DNA from: Heliocybe sulcata
Taxonomy: Eukaryota; Basidiomycota; Agaricomycetes; Gloeophyllales; Gloeophyllaceae
DNA: 64,000 bases
Direction: 5' to 3'
Assembly: GCA_004369045.1 (NCBI GenBank)
Contig: ML213542.1
Location: 54,170-118,169 of the forward strand
Shown here: positions 1-10,457 of the stretch, piece after piece
How the letters are laid out: each line of letters begins with the position of its first letter
How positions within the stretch are numbered: position 1 is the stretch's first letter
The notes under the pieces: generated by a model
Database searches by the model: none
Told to the model about the DNA's origin: nothing
What the model saw: the letters and a program-made list of their open reading frames with translations, nothing else
Translations under genes and position numbers: made by a program

Positions 1-39
1 GGTCTGAGTTCGAGCTGTCTGTGATGTTATACTGTTCAG

Positions 40-1571
40 TGCTGACCCGTCCCAATTCCGGCAAGATCTGTTGAACATCGCGCGGACAACATTATCGTCA
101 AAAGTTTTGTCGCAAGACAAGGATTATTTCGCGAACCTGGCTGTTGATGCCGTCCTACGCTTAAAGGTGCATCTCATCACGTCCGTAACTGAGTACTCGT
201 CCATTAAACGCCAGACAGGGATCAACAAGCCTCGAGCACATCCAAATCATCAAGAAAGTCGGCGGGAAACTAACAGATTCATATCTTGACGAAGGTGAGA
301 CCATATTCCTGAGTCGCAAACTTACGCTAAACTTCGGAAAACACTCAGGTTTCATTCTTGACAAAACGATTGGTGTCAACTCCCCCAAACGGATGGAGAA
401 TGCAAAGATTCTCATTGCCAACACCTGTGCGCATACACCATAGCGTCCCATTGACCGCTTCTCACTCGCCTGGCAGCCATGGACACTGACAAGATCAAAA
501 TCTTCGGTGCCCGAGTAAAAGTAGACAGCACAGGCAAGCTCGCAGAACTCGAGCGTGCCGAACGAGTGCGTGCCCACCCTTTCCTCCCTCCCTTACCCAT
601 CCGCTCACGAATGCCGTCCAGGAAAAAATGAAAGCCAAAGTCGACGCGATCGCCGCGCATGGCATCAACTGCTTCATCAACCGGCAGCTCATCTACAACT
701 ATCCCGAGGCCTTGCTCTCCGAGAAGGGTATCATGGTCATCGAGCACGCGGACTTTGAGGGCGTCGAGCGGTTATCACTCGTGACGGGCGGAGAGATTGC
801 CAGCACGTTTGAACAGCCCGATCTTGTCAAGCTCGGGCGGTGCGAGTTGATCGAGGAGATTATCATCGGCGAGGACAAGGTACACATCTCTTGCCATAAA
901 CCCATTCTTCACCATTCGCTAACACGTTCCAGCTCATCAAATTCTCAGGCGTCGCCGCCGGCGAAGCCTGCACCGTCGTCCTACGCGGCTCCACGAACCA
1001 AATGATCGACGAAGCCGACCGCTCGCTGCACGACGCCCTCTCCGTGCTCTCCCAGACCGTGAAAGAGACGCGGGTGGTGCTAGGCGGCGGGTGCGCGGAG
1101 ACGCTGATGAGCTGCGCGGTCGACGAGGCGGCGCGGGGGGTCAAGGGGAAGAAGGCGGTCGCGGTCGAGGCGTTCTCGAGGGCGCTGAGGCAGATTCCGA
1201 CGATTTTGGCGGATAATGCGGGGTATGATAGTGCGGATCTGGTCGCGAAGCTGAGGGCGGCGCATTATGAGGGCCGGGCGGATGCGGGGCTTGGTGAGTC
1301 GCTGTCGCTTAGTGTGCGTCGGGATGTGGGTTGTTGATCTGTTGGGGTAGATATGAATGAGGGTACGATTGGGTCCATGAAGGAGCTCGGGGTTACGGAG
1401 AGCTATAAGTTGAAGCGGCAGGTGGTAATCAGTGCGAGTGAGGCTGCGGAGATGATTTTGCGGTGCGTACTCGCTGTGTTGGGACCTGTCTCTGGTCATT
1501 TCTGACCCTCGTTTATTTCTAGGGTGGATGACATTTTGAGGTCGGCTCCTCGGAGACGGGAAGCACACTAG
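40..1571 (+). CDS. CCT2: T-complex protein 1 subunit beta (CCT2), 5'-partial
   Basis: This is one of the eight subunits of the cytosolic TRiC/CCT chaperonin, which folds actin, tubulin and other proteins in an ATP-driven chamber. The readable part covers the intermediate, apical and C-terminal equatorial regions. Recognisable stretches are [48 protein letters not shown], the equatorial [10 protein letters not shown] and the end [14 protein letters not shown]. Exons that splice in frame are 40-166, 219-294, 349-426, 477-565, 622-879, 933-1293, 1351-1462 and 1523-1571. The N-terminal ATP-binding third lies left of the window; bases 1-39 look like an intron ending in TTCAG. I see no disabling change. 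Assignment to the beta subunit rests on the near-continuous match to known CCT2 sequence. Confidence 0.95.
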
Positions 1572-2865
1572 AAGAGTTCTGACAGCAGTATACAAAGCTA
1601 ATCTTACGCTATCATGCTTTACTTTTCCTTGCGGCCTGAAGTGACGGCGGTGATGTCCATGCGGTCACTATCTTTCTGTCCTCTCAGATGGAGTAGGAGG
1701 CGCAGTGCTGCTTGGCTTCCAGAGAGGATTGTCAACTCTTCTGCGCTGAAGCGACCAAGAGGAAAGCTTCTGTAGTGGTCTCATGCCTTACTAACTTTCT
1801 AAACAGGGCGCGCATCTCGTCGCCACTGCGGTGCAATCCCTGTCTTTGCCGGAAACAGAGCCAAATGAGACGTGCGCCTATACCATTCTTACTTTCAGGA
1901 CAAACGCTTCTCTGAAATTCGCTGTTGCTGTCTGTTGCTGTGGATAGACGAAGCCATTAAAGCATGCACCACAACATTATTCTCCGAGCTGTTCTGCATC
2001 TGACACCTGATGGCCTTTCGGACAACATGCTCTCCTCTCTGAGCTCTCCAGCCGTATCAGCAAGATCAAGGGCACCACGGAACTCTGTGTTACAGCAGTT
2101 ACATCGTGTCCGCGCGACATCACCCGGGCAAGGCCGTCTGCTGTGGTTGTCTGGTCCAAGATGGACACCGTCTGTTTCCTTTGGTGCCTTACCATGTAGA
2201 AGCAGGGGTCTGCGAGCACCATGGCGAGTCAGGCCTGATTCATGGCTACGTGCGGCTTGCCCTCGCTTCTAATACATGCTCTGAGTTCGCTCGTATCCTA
2301 TTTGACTGACGCGTCGTAAAGTAGGCATGCCTTTCGGGCGTCGTGAAACAAGGACGAAAGATCAAGTCATATCGTCTCCCATTATTGATTCCATCACCAT
2401 AAGACTCGAGTATTGACAGCTTGGGACGCGCAGCTGCTTACCGAAGTCCATGGCTTTGCCATGCTCGTGCTGTACCCAAAGGCGTACTCGAGGACGCGTC
2501 CGAGGTAGAGCCATGTCTGCACAGCCACCATCACCCGATAGAATCTCGCGCTATAGTTCGCCGGGGTCTGTAATGTCACTACGTAGGTGCTTCATCATTC
2601 GCGTTCGCGACACACTTTGACCCAGCATCTTACTGCAGGCTCATAAAGTAATGGAACAGATTTGACTGTTCCATGGGGATCGTCATGACTTATAGCCCTG
2701 TCTTGCCGGTCCACTGTGTCTCATTGCGACATTGGCACGGGAGTCATACCCTACGCACTGCTTTGGCATCCTACGCCCTCTTCTGACGCCCATGGATCCA
2801 AGACCTCAGACTGCTACATGATATTCAGACGTGACACGACTCGAATCTATGATCTTGGACTTGGC
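1572..2865. other. Intergenic stretch without a supported gene
   Basis: Short open frames occur here on both strands, but none has recognisable domains, consistent splice structure or a family match. The last part (from about 2840) already resembles the distal promoter of M copies B and D (GATCTTG then GGCGGCTGAC). I see nothing else supportable. Confidence 0.5.
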
Positions 2866-2957
2866 GGCTGACAAGCATTGCTATTTAGCCAGGATTTGGA
2901 TCGGGTCAGCCGCGGAAGGTCAGCCATGCTGGCTGACAGCCCGAAGAGAAGTATAAA
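2866..2957 (+). promoter_or_regulatory. Core promoter of M copy A: palindrome plus TATA box
   Basis: A distal GGCTGAC (2866-2872) and a GTCAGCC (2905-2911) precede a perfect 7-nt inverted repeat, GTCAGCC-ATGCT-GGCTGAC (2919-2937). TATAAA follows at 2952-2957, 14 nt later. The ATG of copy A is 57 nt after the first T of the TATA box, the same spacing as in copies B, C and D. That the palindrome binds a dimeric regulator is inference; the geometry is seen directly. Confidence 0.7.
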
Positions 2958-3008
2958 ACCACAGACGTCTCAGTATGGACCTCCGTTGTACCTTGTCCTC
3001 TTACAACA

Positions 3009-4715
3009 ATGTACGCCGCCGCTACTACCGCCAACGCTGCCACCATGAGCGCTCCTGTTCCTAGGGAGCCCGCAGGTCTTAGCATCGCCATCGAAGTAGT
3101 CATAAGCTTCTCCTTCTTAGTCGTCCTCCTCTTCTTGTCTGCCAAGTACTGGCATGTCTGCTTCCCCTCCTATGGTGCCGAGCCTCGTCAAGTAGTCTGC
3201 CCCCCTCGCGCGTACCAGACAGAGGTGCTGCCCAGGACCATTGCGGAAGCGGTATGTGCAGCATATGATCAACATATCTGATCGTAACTGATGCAGCTTC
3301 AAGGTGAACGAGAAGTCGAACGGGACAGCGATTTCCTCGGAGAGCTCGTCGATACGTCGTTGGTTTAGCAGAAAGGTACGTTGGAGGATTCGACTCGATC
3401 CACGAGGATCTGATCATTTACTTGTACCTGTAGAGTACTGTCGTTTGTACCGAGGGGGAGGCACCGGTACGTCTCTCCTTCGAGGATGTGTAACAGGTCG
3501 CTGACATGCAGTTATCGCACAGATGGACGAGACGGTACCACGTGCTTGGAAGGCCAAGTGGATTGCGATGCGCACCTGGCTTGCACAAAGGGTACGTCAA
3601 ACGAGCTCTCTCCTTCTCGTCCAACGGTTGAGTGACAAGTACTACAGGGTCTTGCGATCCGATGGTTTTTCGCTAGCATCGGGAACTGCATCCTCCGCGT
3701 CTTGCGTATCCGACCCACACTATCCCTCATCTCCCCCTCCGGCAACGCTCTCCCACTGCCCTCCACTGTCTCCGATGTCGGCCAAAACATGGTATCCGAG
3801 ATTCCACAGCAGGACACCAGGCGGCTGACGGCCCAGACCTGGGTCAGTTGGTTATGGTGGCACCAGCAGGACGTCGACGAGCGACTGGAAGCCGAGATGG
3901 CGGGTCTAGCGAACTCGGGCGACAACGCGGATACCGGATCGAGGTCATCTGTCTTCGGCTTACTTACGAGCGTGTTCGACTCCTGGTCTGACTGGTCTAT
4001 CCCCACTATGAGCGCCGCTACTGTCCCCGGTCAGCCCATGTCCGGGGGTGAAGACGTTCTTTCTACGATGGAGGGTGCAGCTAACTCAGGCAACACAGGA
4101 TCACGGTCGTCGCTCCTCAGCTTACTCTCAAAGGAGTTCGACGCCTGGTCCGACTGGTTCTTCGACACCATGAACGCCGCTACTGTCCCTGGTCAGTCTA
4201 TGTCCGGGGGTGAAGGTGTTCTCCCTACTCCATCTACTCGCCTGTCGACAATCCCAGAGGAAGACGAAGAGGAATCTCCCGTCATGCCCGGTACTCTTCC
4301 TGAGAACTCTATGACCACTGCCGCCGCCGACGACAAGACCCGCGTTGCCGACGCTAGCTACCTGGAAGAGGAAGATATCACCACGCTCTACTACACCTCT
4401 AACGCGCTCTCCCTCGCTGAAGAAGGCCAGTCCCCACCCGCGAAGAAGGACGCGATCCTCCCCAGCTCCTGCAAAGTCGACATCACGGACCTCCTCGAGC
4501 GCTCCTCCCGCCCTATATCGTTTGTCCCGGGTACGCCACTGAAGAACGACGCGGTCCGCTTCACGCCTCGGCCTCGCCAGATCCCGGAGCTCAAGATGGA
4601 GGAGGTGGTCGCGCGCCCTGTGATCCCCAGGATCTACGTCGGTCGGCACAGGATCTACGCACCGCGGAGAGCCCCGCCCGCTGTAAGGATGCCTGAGCGG
4701 GGCGTCTGGCTCTAA
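3009..4715 (+). CDS. M-family single-pass membrane protein, copy A
   Basis: I do not recognise this family. Exons 3009-3251, 3304-3375, 3434-3466, 3523-3591 and 3648-4715 splice in frame to 494 residues. Residues about 22-46 form one hydrophobic segment after a short Ala/Thr-rich N-terminus, so a type III or signal-anchor topology is likely. Next comes a basic SIRRWFSRK exon, a variable 11-residue exon, a WKAKWIAMRTWLAQR exon, and an amphipathic GLAIRWFFASIGNCILRVLR helix followed by SPSGNALPLPSTVSDVG. Two tandem repeats of about 55 residues (FDSWSDW...AATVPGQPMSGGE) occupy about 3930-4230. The tail holds acidic EEEDITTLYY and the near-invariant FVPGTPLKNDAVRFTPRPRQ, ending PERGVWL. Exon 2 needs the acceptor CTTCAAG/GTGAAC; the acceptor 7 nt upstream would hit a stop. 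Start chosen because TATA lies 57 nt upstream, as in the paralogues. Confidence 0.75.
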
Positions 4716-5710
4716 GGAGGCGTATGGAGGTGACGGTATGGGGAGGTGGAGGCGGGGTGGGGCGGGAGGGAAGAAGAAAGTCAAGAAAAGAAAAAACGCC
4801 TATGTCAAGTCTCAGCTCGTGTCAAGTTCAAATTTCGTATCAAGTTTCCATATCCTCGGCCGCGTTCTTCTTCAAAGCGTTCCGAGGGTTTCGTTGTTTG
4901 GCTTTTGGGAGCATCGGTATAATCTTCTATTGCGCGCTTGTTTCGAGAGTCGTCCATCCACTGTAGCCCAGCACTCATGCACGCACCATCCTACCACGCT
5001 CGTCCTGCCCACCGTCCAACTCCTTGGTCCAGAACCCCGACGCAGTCCCTCTCCTGGACCACTCAGGGAAGCTCATCCATGTTACGACGCTGCTGACACA
5101 GGTGGTGCGAGAGGACTTGATCACCCTCTTGCACCAGCGCCGGGGACTTGATCACCCCTGGCGCCCTTGGCTGAGTTGCACCTGTGCTCGGCCTTGGCCT
5201 TTCAGCGTCGCACTGTCTGACGGGGGACGTCCGTGATAGCGGGCGGACTTGCCAGTCGGTTAGGCGCGGTTCTTCGCTTGGATGCGGTCGCAAAGCCGAA
5301 GCTTGTGGCGGACGGTCTGGAATCCGACCTGAAGCCATGGACGACCGGCGTCTTCACGTGGACGGGCGAGCGGTTAGGACTTGGGATACGAGCCGTCACG
5401 CGCATGTCAATCAACCCGCGACGGCAACGCTCGAGAAGGCCTTCAAGCTTCAATCCCATCTCATCATATCCCTTGGACGCGCTAGATGGCTCGGTAACGG
5501 CTGGAAGTGGCGGAGGTGGCACGGATGCTGAGTTGAAGTGGATAGTCGTCTCAGGAAGCTTGCGCGCGATAGAAGATTGTTCCGGTGTTGGATGTTCCAG
5601 TATAGTTATAGCTTCACATTCCCTAGTTGTACGCTTTTCATTTATGATTTGGAGATGAGTTTTCACGCGGCCCCGGAGGGAGGGAAGTCGTAAGGATCGA
5701 TACAGATTGT
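4716..5710 (+). repeat. Conserved 3' flank of M gene A (S element)
   Basis: About 0.9 kb directly after the stop is repeated after M copies B, C, D and E. Landmarks are a purine-rich run after the stop, CCTCGGCCGCGTTCTTCTTC, AGCATCGGTATAATCTTCT, the double hairpin, GACTTGCCAGTCGG, GATACGAGCCGTC and a final GGAGGGAGGGAAGTCGTAAGG. Reading frames inside it are not conserved between copies, which argues against a protein. It probably contains the 3' UTR and poly(A) region and possibly a separate RNA. Confidence 0.7.
5104..5164 (+). other. Tandem hairpin pair HP1/HP2 with a shared loop
   Basis: HP1 (5104-5135) pairs GGTGCGAGAGG with CCTCTTGCACC; HP2 (5137-5164) pairs GCGCCGGGG with CCCCTGGCGC. 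Both enclose the same loop, ACTTGATCA. The two imperfect pairs are G-T in the sense strand, that is G-U in RNA but A-C on the other strand, which points to function as RNA read in the direction of the M gene. It starts 389 nt after the stop codon of copy A. Confidence 0.65.
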
Positions 5711-6550
5711 GGCAAGGTATTACATCCTTCGCTGGAATGCCCAGGCGCGGCTCAAAGTGAAGGAAGTCAACTCATTCCAAATCTCATTATCAGGCGCGGA
5801 GGTTGCTGTGCGAACTCGAGTTTTAGACATCTCGATGCACGGTGCTTTATTGAGTCGATAGTCCCGTAGTGCTTGACATGAATCGTCGGGGACTGGAAGG
5901 AAAGGCCATTTCGCGCACCAGCGCCAAAAATATGGCAGATAAGAAAAGAAGACGACCATCATTGATGAATGCATTTCGTTGAGGATTTCTGTGGCGGAAC
6001 TGAAACTTAAGCCACAACGCGGGTAAGGGTATTTGGATACATGTGGGTGTCACGTGATGCGAGACGAGAATCGCTGTCCTCAATTTCGATTGTTATCTTG
6101 GTCCATATAACGGTCGCATCACCTTCCTCTAATTGCAGTATTGCCTAGTGGTACTGCCTAGGAGGGTTCAAATGCGACGGTGGCCCTTGCAATGGCATCG
6201 ATATCCAATACTTACCTATCCCCGTGAACGTGACCGTGCATGTGATCTTGTGACTCGTCCGCTTGGCACCACTACGTACACACTGCCCACCTCTAACTCG
6301 GACTCAAATTGAAGGGACAAGTCTCTGACAACTCGGCTGACTGGATGTACGGGGCGGCGTGGCGACCTTCTGAAATCATGCGCCTGCGCAGAAGCGGAAT
6401 AGAGTGGGTTATATTTGCTATCGTAACGTAATATCTGGGCCAGCTCGCCCCATGCTTCGAAACCTGGAGTCCTGGCCATCCGAGCAATCGCGTCCTGGCC
6501 GTAGCGGTCGCCAGTTCATCCTCTGTCTCTCAAGTAGCAAATTGGATCCT
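5711..6550 (+). promoter_or_regulatory. 5' region of F-box gene F1, with an insertion
   Basis: The stretch is homologous to the regions upstream of F2, F3 and F4. It has one CACGTG (6051-6056), where F2, F3 and F4 have two. In F1 about 370 bp (roughly 6130-6505) interrupt the alignment between TCCATATAACGG and CCTCTGTCTCTCAAG, so the CACGTG lies about 500 nt from the ATG instead of about 100-160 nt. Part of the insert recurs near 53.9-54.1 kb. Confidence 0.55.
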
Positions 6551-8054
6551 ATGTCTCTGAACGAATCAAGGCTTGCTATGAGCCGCACCATCGAACCGGA
6601 AACTCAGCTAGATCTGCGGGACCTTTCGTTGAAGGTGAGCAGGAATGTCGTAGTCAGTGGGTCAATCTTTACAAGTGCTAACCCATGGGCGAATGAAGGC
6701 TGATCATGGCAAGACGGACGTCGGACATCTTTTCCCAGAGCTACTACACGCGATATTCAGCTTCGCCTTCAACACCCTTGGCAACGATTTCGCGACCCTT
6801 CCCAGGGCCCATGCCGAGTCGTCCTGGCTGTCTCTGGGTGACAAGATATCCTGCAGTATGGTGTGCAAGCCCTGGAGGGATGCTGCAGTCCCGATGCTGT
6901 ACGATCATGTGGTACTGCATTATGGCTCACAGCTAGTCAGTTTCCTCAGGACACTCAACAGCGGGTCCGACTCATTCGACTATAGGAGAATGGTCAAAAG
7001 CCTAAATGTGGATTTCAATGGCCATTGCACTGTACTTCATCAGATATTGGAGGACATACTGTTGCTGTGTCCCAATCTAGCCGCGCTGGCATACCACCCG
7101 TCGCAGAGAACTATATTATCTGACGAATCAGTACCTCTCAAGCGACTTGATCCATATTTGCTTACTCGCCTCTCGCTTGGGGGATACATAGAGTCAACGT
7201 CTGACTCGCTGCGATCCTTTCAAGAAGTATCCCGACTGCAAGTGAGGTCATCGCAGAGGAATCACCCTGTTAGCCTCCCCCACGTTACGACTCTTTTCCT
7301 GACCTTGGAGTCTAGTGTGACATCTATTCATGCATTGTCGACTCCATCCTTAACAAGTCTTTCGATCAATTTTACCACCCCCTGGAATGATGACCCTTGC
7401 CAGGTGATACGGGAAATCACCGCGACCATAGGCCAATCTCTGCAGTTCCTGGATATTGCTTGGGATTGGGAGGGGGATAATGATGGTGGAACGCCTGGCA
7501 TCTTTGATCTGAATATCATCGAACCTTGCCAAGTGCTGCGTCATCTGGTTGTACGTGGCGTATCCTCCTTCGTCGGCACCCATGCCAGCATCCGCTTCAT
7601 CGACGTATGGCGGGATCTCATATCTATGCATGAATGGAGGGAGGCAGAGCAGCTTGATCCGGAGGAGTTCATTGAGAATCAACTTCAGGTTGAGCTACTA
7701 CGCCCGCATCTCCCCAACATTGCCAGAGTCAGGGTTTTCGACAGCTTTCTTCGAGATTGTATTCCCGACCTTCCCGCTATCTTACTTCCTATGGGATGCA
7801 AGGACACAGGTCGACGAGTACACGTCCTCGACTGCGTCATCTGGGACACCCCGGCGATGGTTTTCGAGGAGTCTAGACTTGACCGAAAGGAGAGAGGAGT
7901 TCCTCTACCTCATATCATCGACGAATTTGTGTCGAAAGCGTACAAATATCTGGGCGTCAGTATTCCCGACTTCTCTGGTGTAGGCCTCAGTGATTGGGAG
8001 ATCGAGGACACCGGCAGCCCGGAGTTATCCGAATATGAATCATATGACGATTGA
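6551..8054 (+). CDS. F-box protein, copy F1
   Basis: This is a probable substrate receptor of an SCF ubiquitin ligase. Exons 6551-6634 and 6699-8054 give 479 residues. Residues about 36-95 form an F-box-like domain: HLFPELLHAIFSF, then SCSMVCKPWRDAAVPMLYDH. The remainder has leucine-rich, repeat-like spacing (LPHVTTLFLTLES, TPSLTSLSINF), as is usual for basidiomycete F-box/LRR proteins whose targets are unknown. The intron acceptor GAATGAAG/GCTGAT is conserved in F2-F4. Here the intron is 64 nt, so splicing is needed for one reading frame. The acidic C-terminus ends ELSEYESYDD. It lies head-to-tail behind M copy A. Confidence 0.75.
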
Positions 8055-8316
8055 AGCCGTCCATATACTCGGGGAAACCAAGGCATGACACGGACGGCTG
8101 TTACCGTGACTGTTGATTAATGATTAACGGTGCACGTTGTAGCCTACATCTTACGCATCAACATTGTTCAGATATACTTCAGATGCTATGACCACACTCT
8201 CGAGATGCGTCATCTCTCTAAAATCTATAGACACGTCCCTATTCTATTCCAAGACAGAAATATGTGAACAATCGGACTGTTCTTCAAAGTCGAGGCAGGT
8301 CACCTGAGTCACATTG

Positions 8317-10457
8317 ATATTCGACTTTCTTGCTTTCGTGAGGCCTGCAAAAGACGAGCTCGACGCACTCGAGAAGCTCGGAAACCCTGGTTGGAGCTGG
8401 GATACTACGATCAAGTACATGAGAAACGTACCGGAATCCTCTTGCTACATCCTACAACCCGCATTCAAGCCTGAGCTCTCCATGATGCATGAAGAGCGAG
8501 CATTTTGATCCTGTTCCATTTTCTTCCGAGGATGCGGGGTGCTACTGCGTCCAGCTCTGCACGGCGCAGATGGTGCTTCCCAGTGACTTGACAGCCCCAC
8601 AGACCCTCGATTTATGCTCTGAAAGGTCCGATTGCCAAATCATTCCCTCCACTCGTTACTAAGCTACATCCAGTAGTGTTGGATACGCTGTCGAACATAG
8701 GCCTCCCCCACAATCCAGACAATGTAGGATGTATCATTACTTTGAACTGACTTTGCTGATCCGCTACCAGAGCCAATGCGCGCCTGTTGGGACACTCCTT
8801 GTCCCGACGTCAGTTGACTCAAAGACATCCACCCGATCCTATGCGGCATCTGCATATTTTGCCCCTAATGCTTCTCGTCCAAATTTTCTCGTCTTGACGG
8901 AAGCCTATGCCACCAAGGTAATGAGGCCTGTTATCTGCATCAGAATTCACTACGAGCTCACTAATTTCATCAGATACGTCTGGAAAAGATGGCAGGTGGT
9001 GCATATCGGTCTACCGGGGTCGAGTTCACAAAGGACAATAGTTCAGCTATAACTGGCGCCAAGAAAGAAGTTATCCTTGCTGCGGGTGAGTAGCTCAATC
9101 CATGCAGAATCTGATTTACGTAGGCATTTTCTGTAGGATCTTTCCAGACTCCTCAGCTGCTGGAACTGTCCGGTATCGGAAGGCAGGATATCCTCCAGTC
9201 ACTGGGCCTACCGTGCCTCATTGACCTGCCAGGAGGCGGCGAGAACCTACGTACACATACATTTCCCTACTCAAAGTCGAAGATCTGAAATGGTCATTTA
9301 TCTGTACTGCAAGAGGACCACTCGTTAACGCCTACGATCATGGAACTGAGTAAGGAGGTAGAATCGATCGAGGTTCTCTACAGCGACGAAGGACTCAAAG
9401 CCCAGCAAGAGCTTTAGTAAGTCCTATTAGGGTCTCATGGGGAATATGAAGAATAATATATTATATCCGACCTTACAGTGGCCAGGCCACAGGAATTCTC
9501 GCTGGTATTCCTTCCGCAACTTTCGCCTTCATACCTGGGAAGGTCTTCGGCTCAAACCAGGACTTGAAGAAATGGGAAGACCTATGCAAAATCGACGGGT
9601 CTGCCCCAGAAGTCTTCTCGAATACACCTACTTCTGTCAAGAAGGGTATCCAGAAGCAGTACGAAATTATGCGCGGCTGGATTGACAATGAGAACCACCC
9701 GTTAGGACAGTACGTACACTGCTCGTGCCCGATATCGCTTCCGCCGATGCTATCACAGGCTCTTAAACATCAACAGTCATTTACCCATTCCGGGACTCAC
9801 CGTCGACCCGAGCAAGCGGTACACGACGTTTCTCTGCGCCTATACCCATCCACTCTCTCGCGGGAACGTACACTGCGCATCTGCAGACCCAAAGGCTCCG
9901 CCAGCCATTCAGCAGAACTATCTCTCGAACCCGGCCGACCTGGATATACTGGCGAAGATCCTGTCGTTCATGTGCCGTGCGTACCGCACTCCTCCTTTGG
10001 CTGATTGGATTTCCAAAGCAGTGATCCCGCCATTTGCAGGAGATGAACGTATCGACCCCGAAGCGCTAGGAGAGTACGTCCGCAGCACGCTCAGCATGGT
10101 GCACCACCCGGTTGGGATGGCGGCGATGCTGCCGATCGAGGACGGCGGGGTCGTCGATAGTAGGCTGTTGGTCTATGGTACGACCAATCTCAGAGTGGTA
10201 CGCCCGACAGCTCAGTGTGTGGACTCAATACCTGATAAATCTGCGCATGTTGACTGCTCCATCATTCCGCTGGTGAGTACTTGTTGATCATCTTTGCACG
10301 GGAGGTACTCAATGTTTCCCTCCCTCTTAGCAAATGTCGAATATTCAAACCCTGGCCTACGCTATTGGAGAGAAGGCACGTCTGCTGCCATCGCTTACAG
10401 TCGGGCTATTGATTGACCTTGCATTAGGCGGCGGATTTTATCCGCAACGTAATCTAG
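8317..10457 (+). pseudogene. GMC oxidoreductase, 5'-truncated and disabled
   Basis: Glucose-methanol-choline oxidoreductases are FAD enzymes such as aryl-alcohol or alcohol oxidases. Matching pieces run from RPAKDELDALEKLGNPGWSW through TRSYAASAYFAPNASRPN, KEVILAAGSFQTPQLLELSG, IGLPHNPDN, GILAGIPSATFAFIPGKVFG and STLSMVHHPVGMAAMLP (the active-site His region) to a final LAYAIGEKAADFIRNVI. The N-terminal FAD-binding fold (GxGxxG) is absent: the homology starts where the 3' flank of F1 ends. A frame change occurs near 8540-8570 between FDPVPFSSEDAG and LHGADGPIAK. The acceptor before VDCSIIPL reads GCAT instead of GCAG near 10248, and the last intron has a GC donor. Most other exons still splice in frame, so decay is recent. 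Confidence 0.8.

Noticed and set aside
3702-3828. Alternative frames across the last exon of the M genes as overlapping genes
   Set aside because: They are shadows of GC-rich coding sequence; only the frame continuing into the conserved tail is kept in all copies.
5104-5164. Bacterial-type intrinsic terminator
   Set aside because: The genome is fungal and no T-run follows the hairpins; two hairpins with identical loops fit another role.
4724-5658. Several 70-150 codon frames inside the S flank, on both strands
   Set aside because: They are not conserved in frame between the five copies, whereas the hairpin pairing is. This argues for non-coding sequence.
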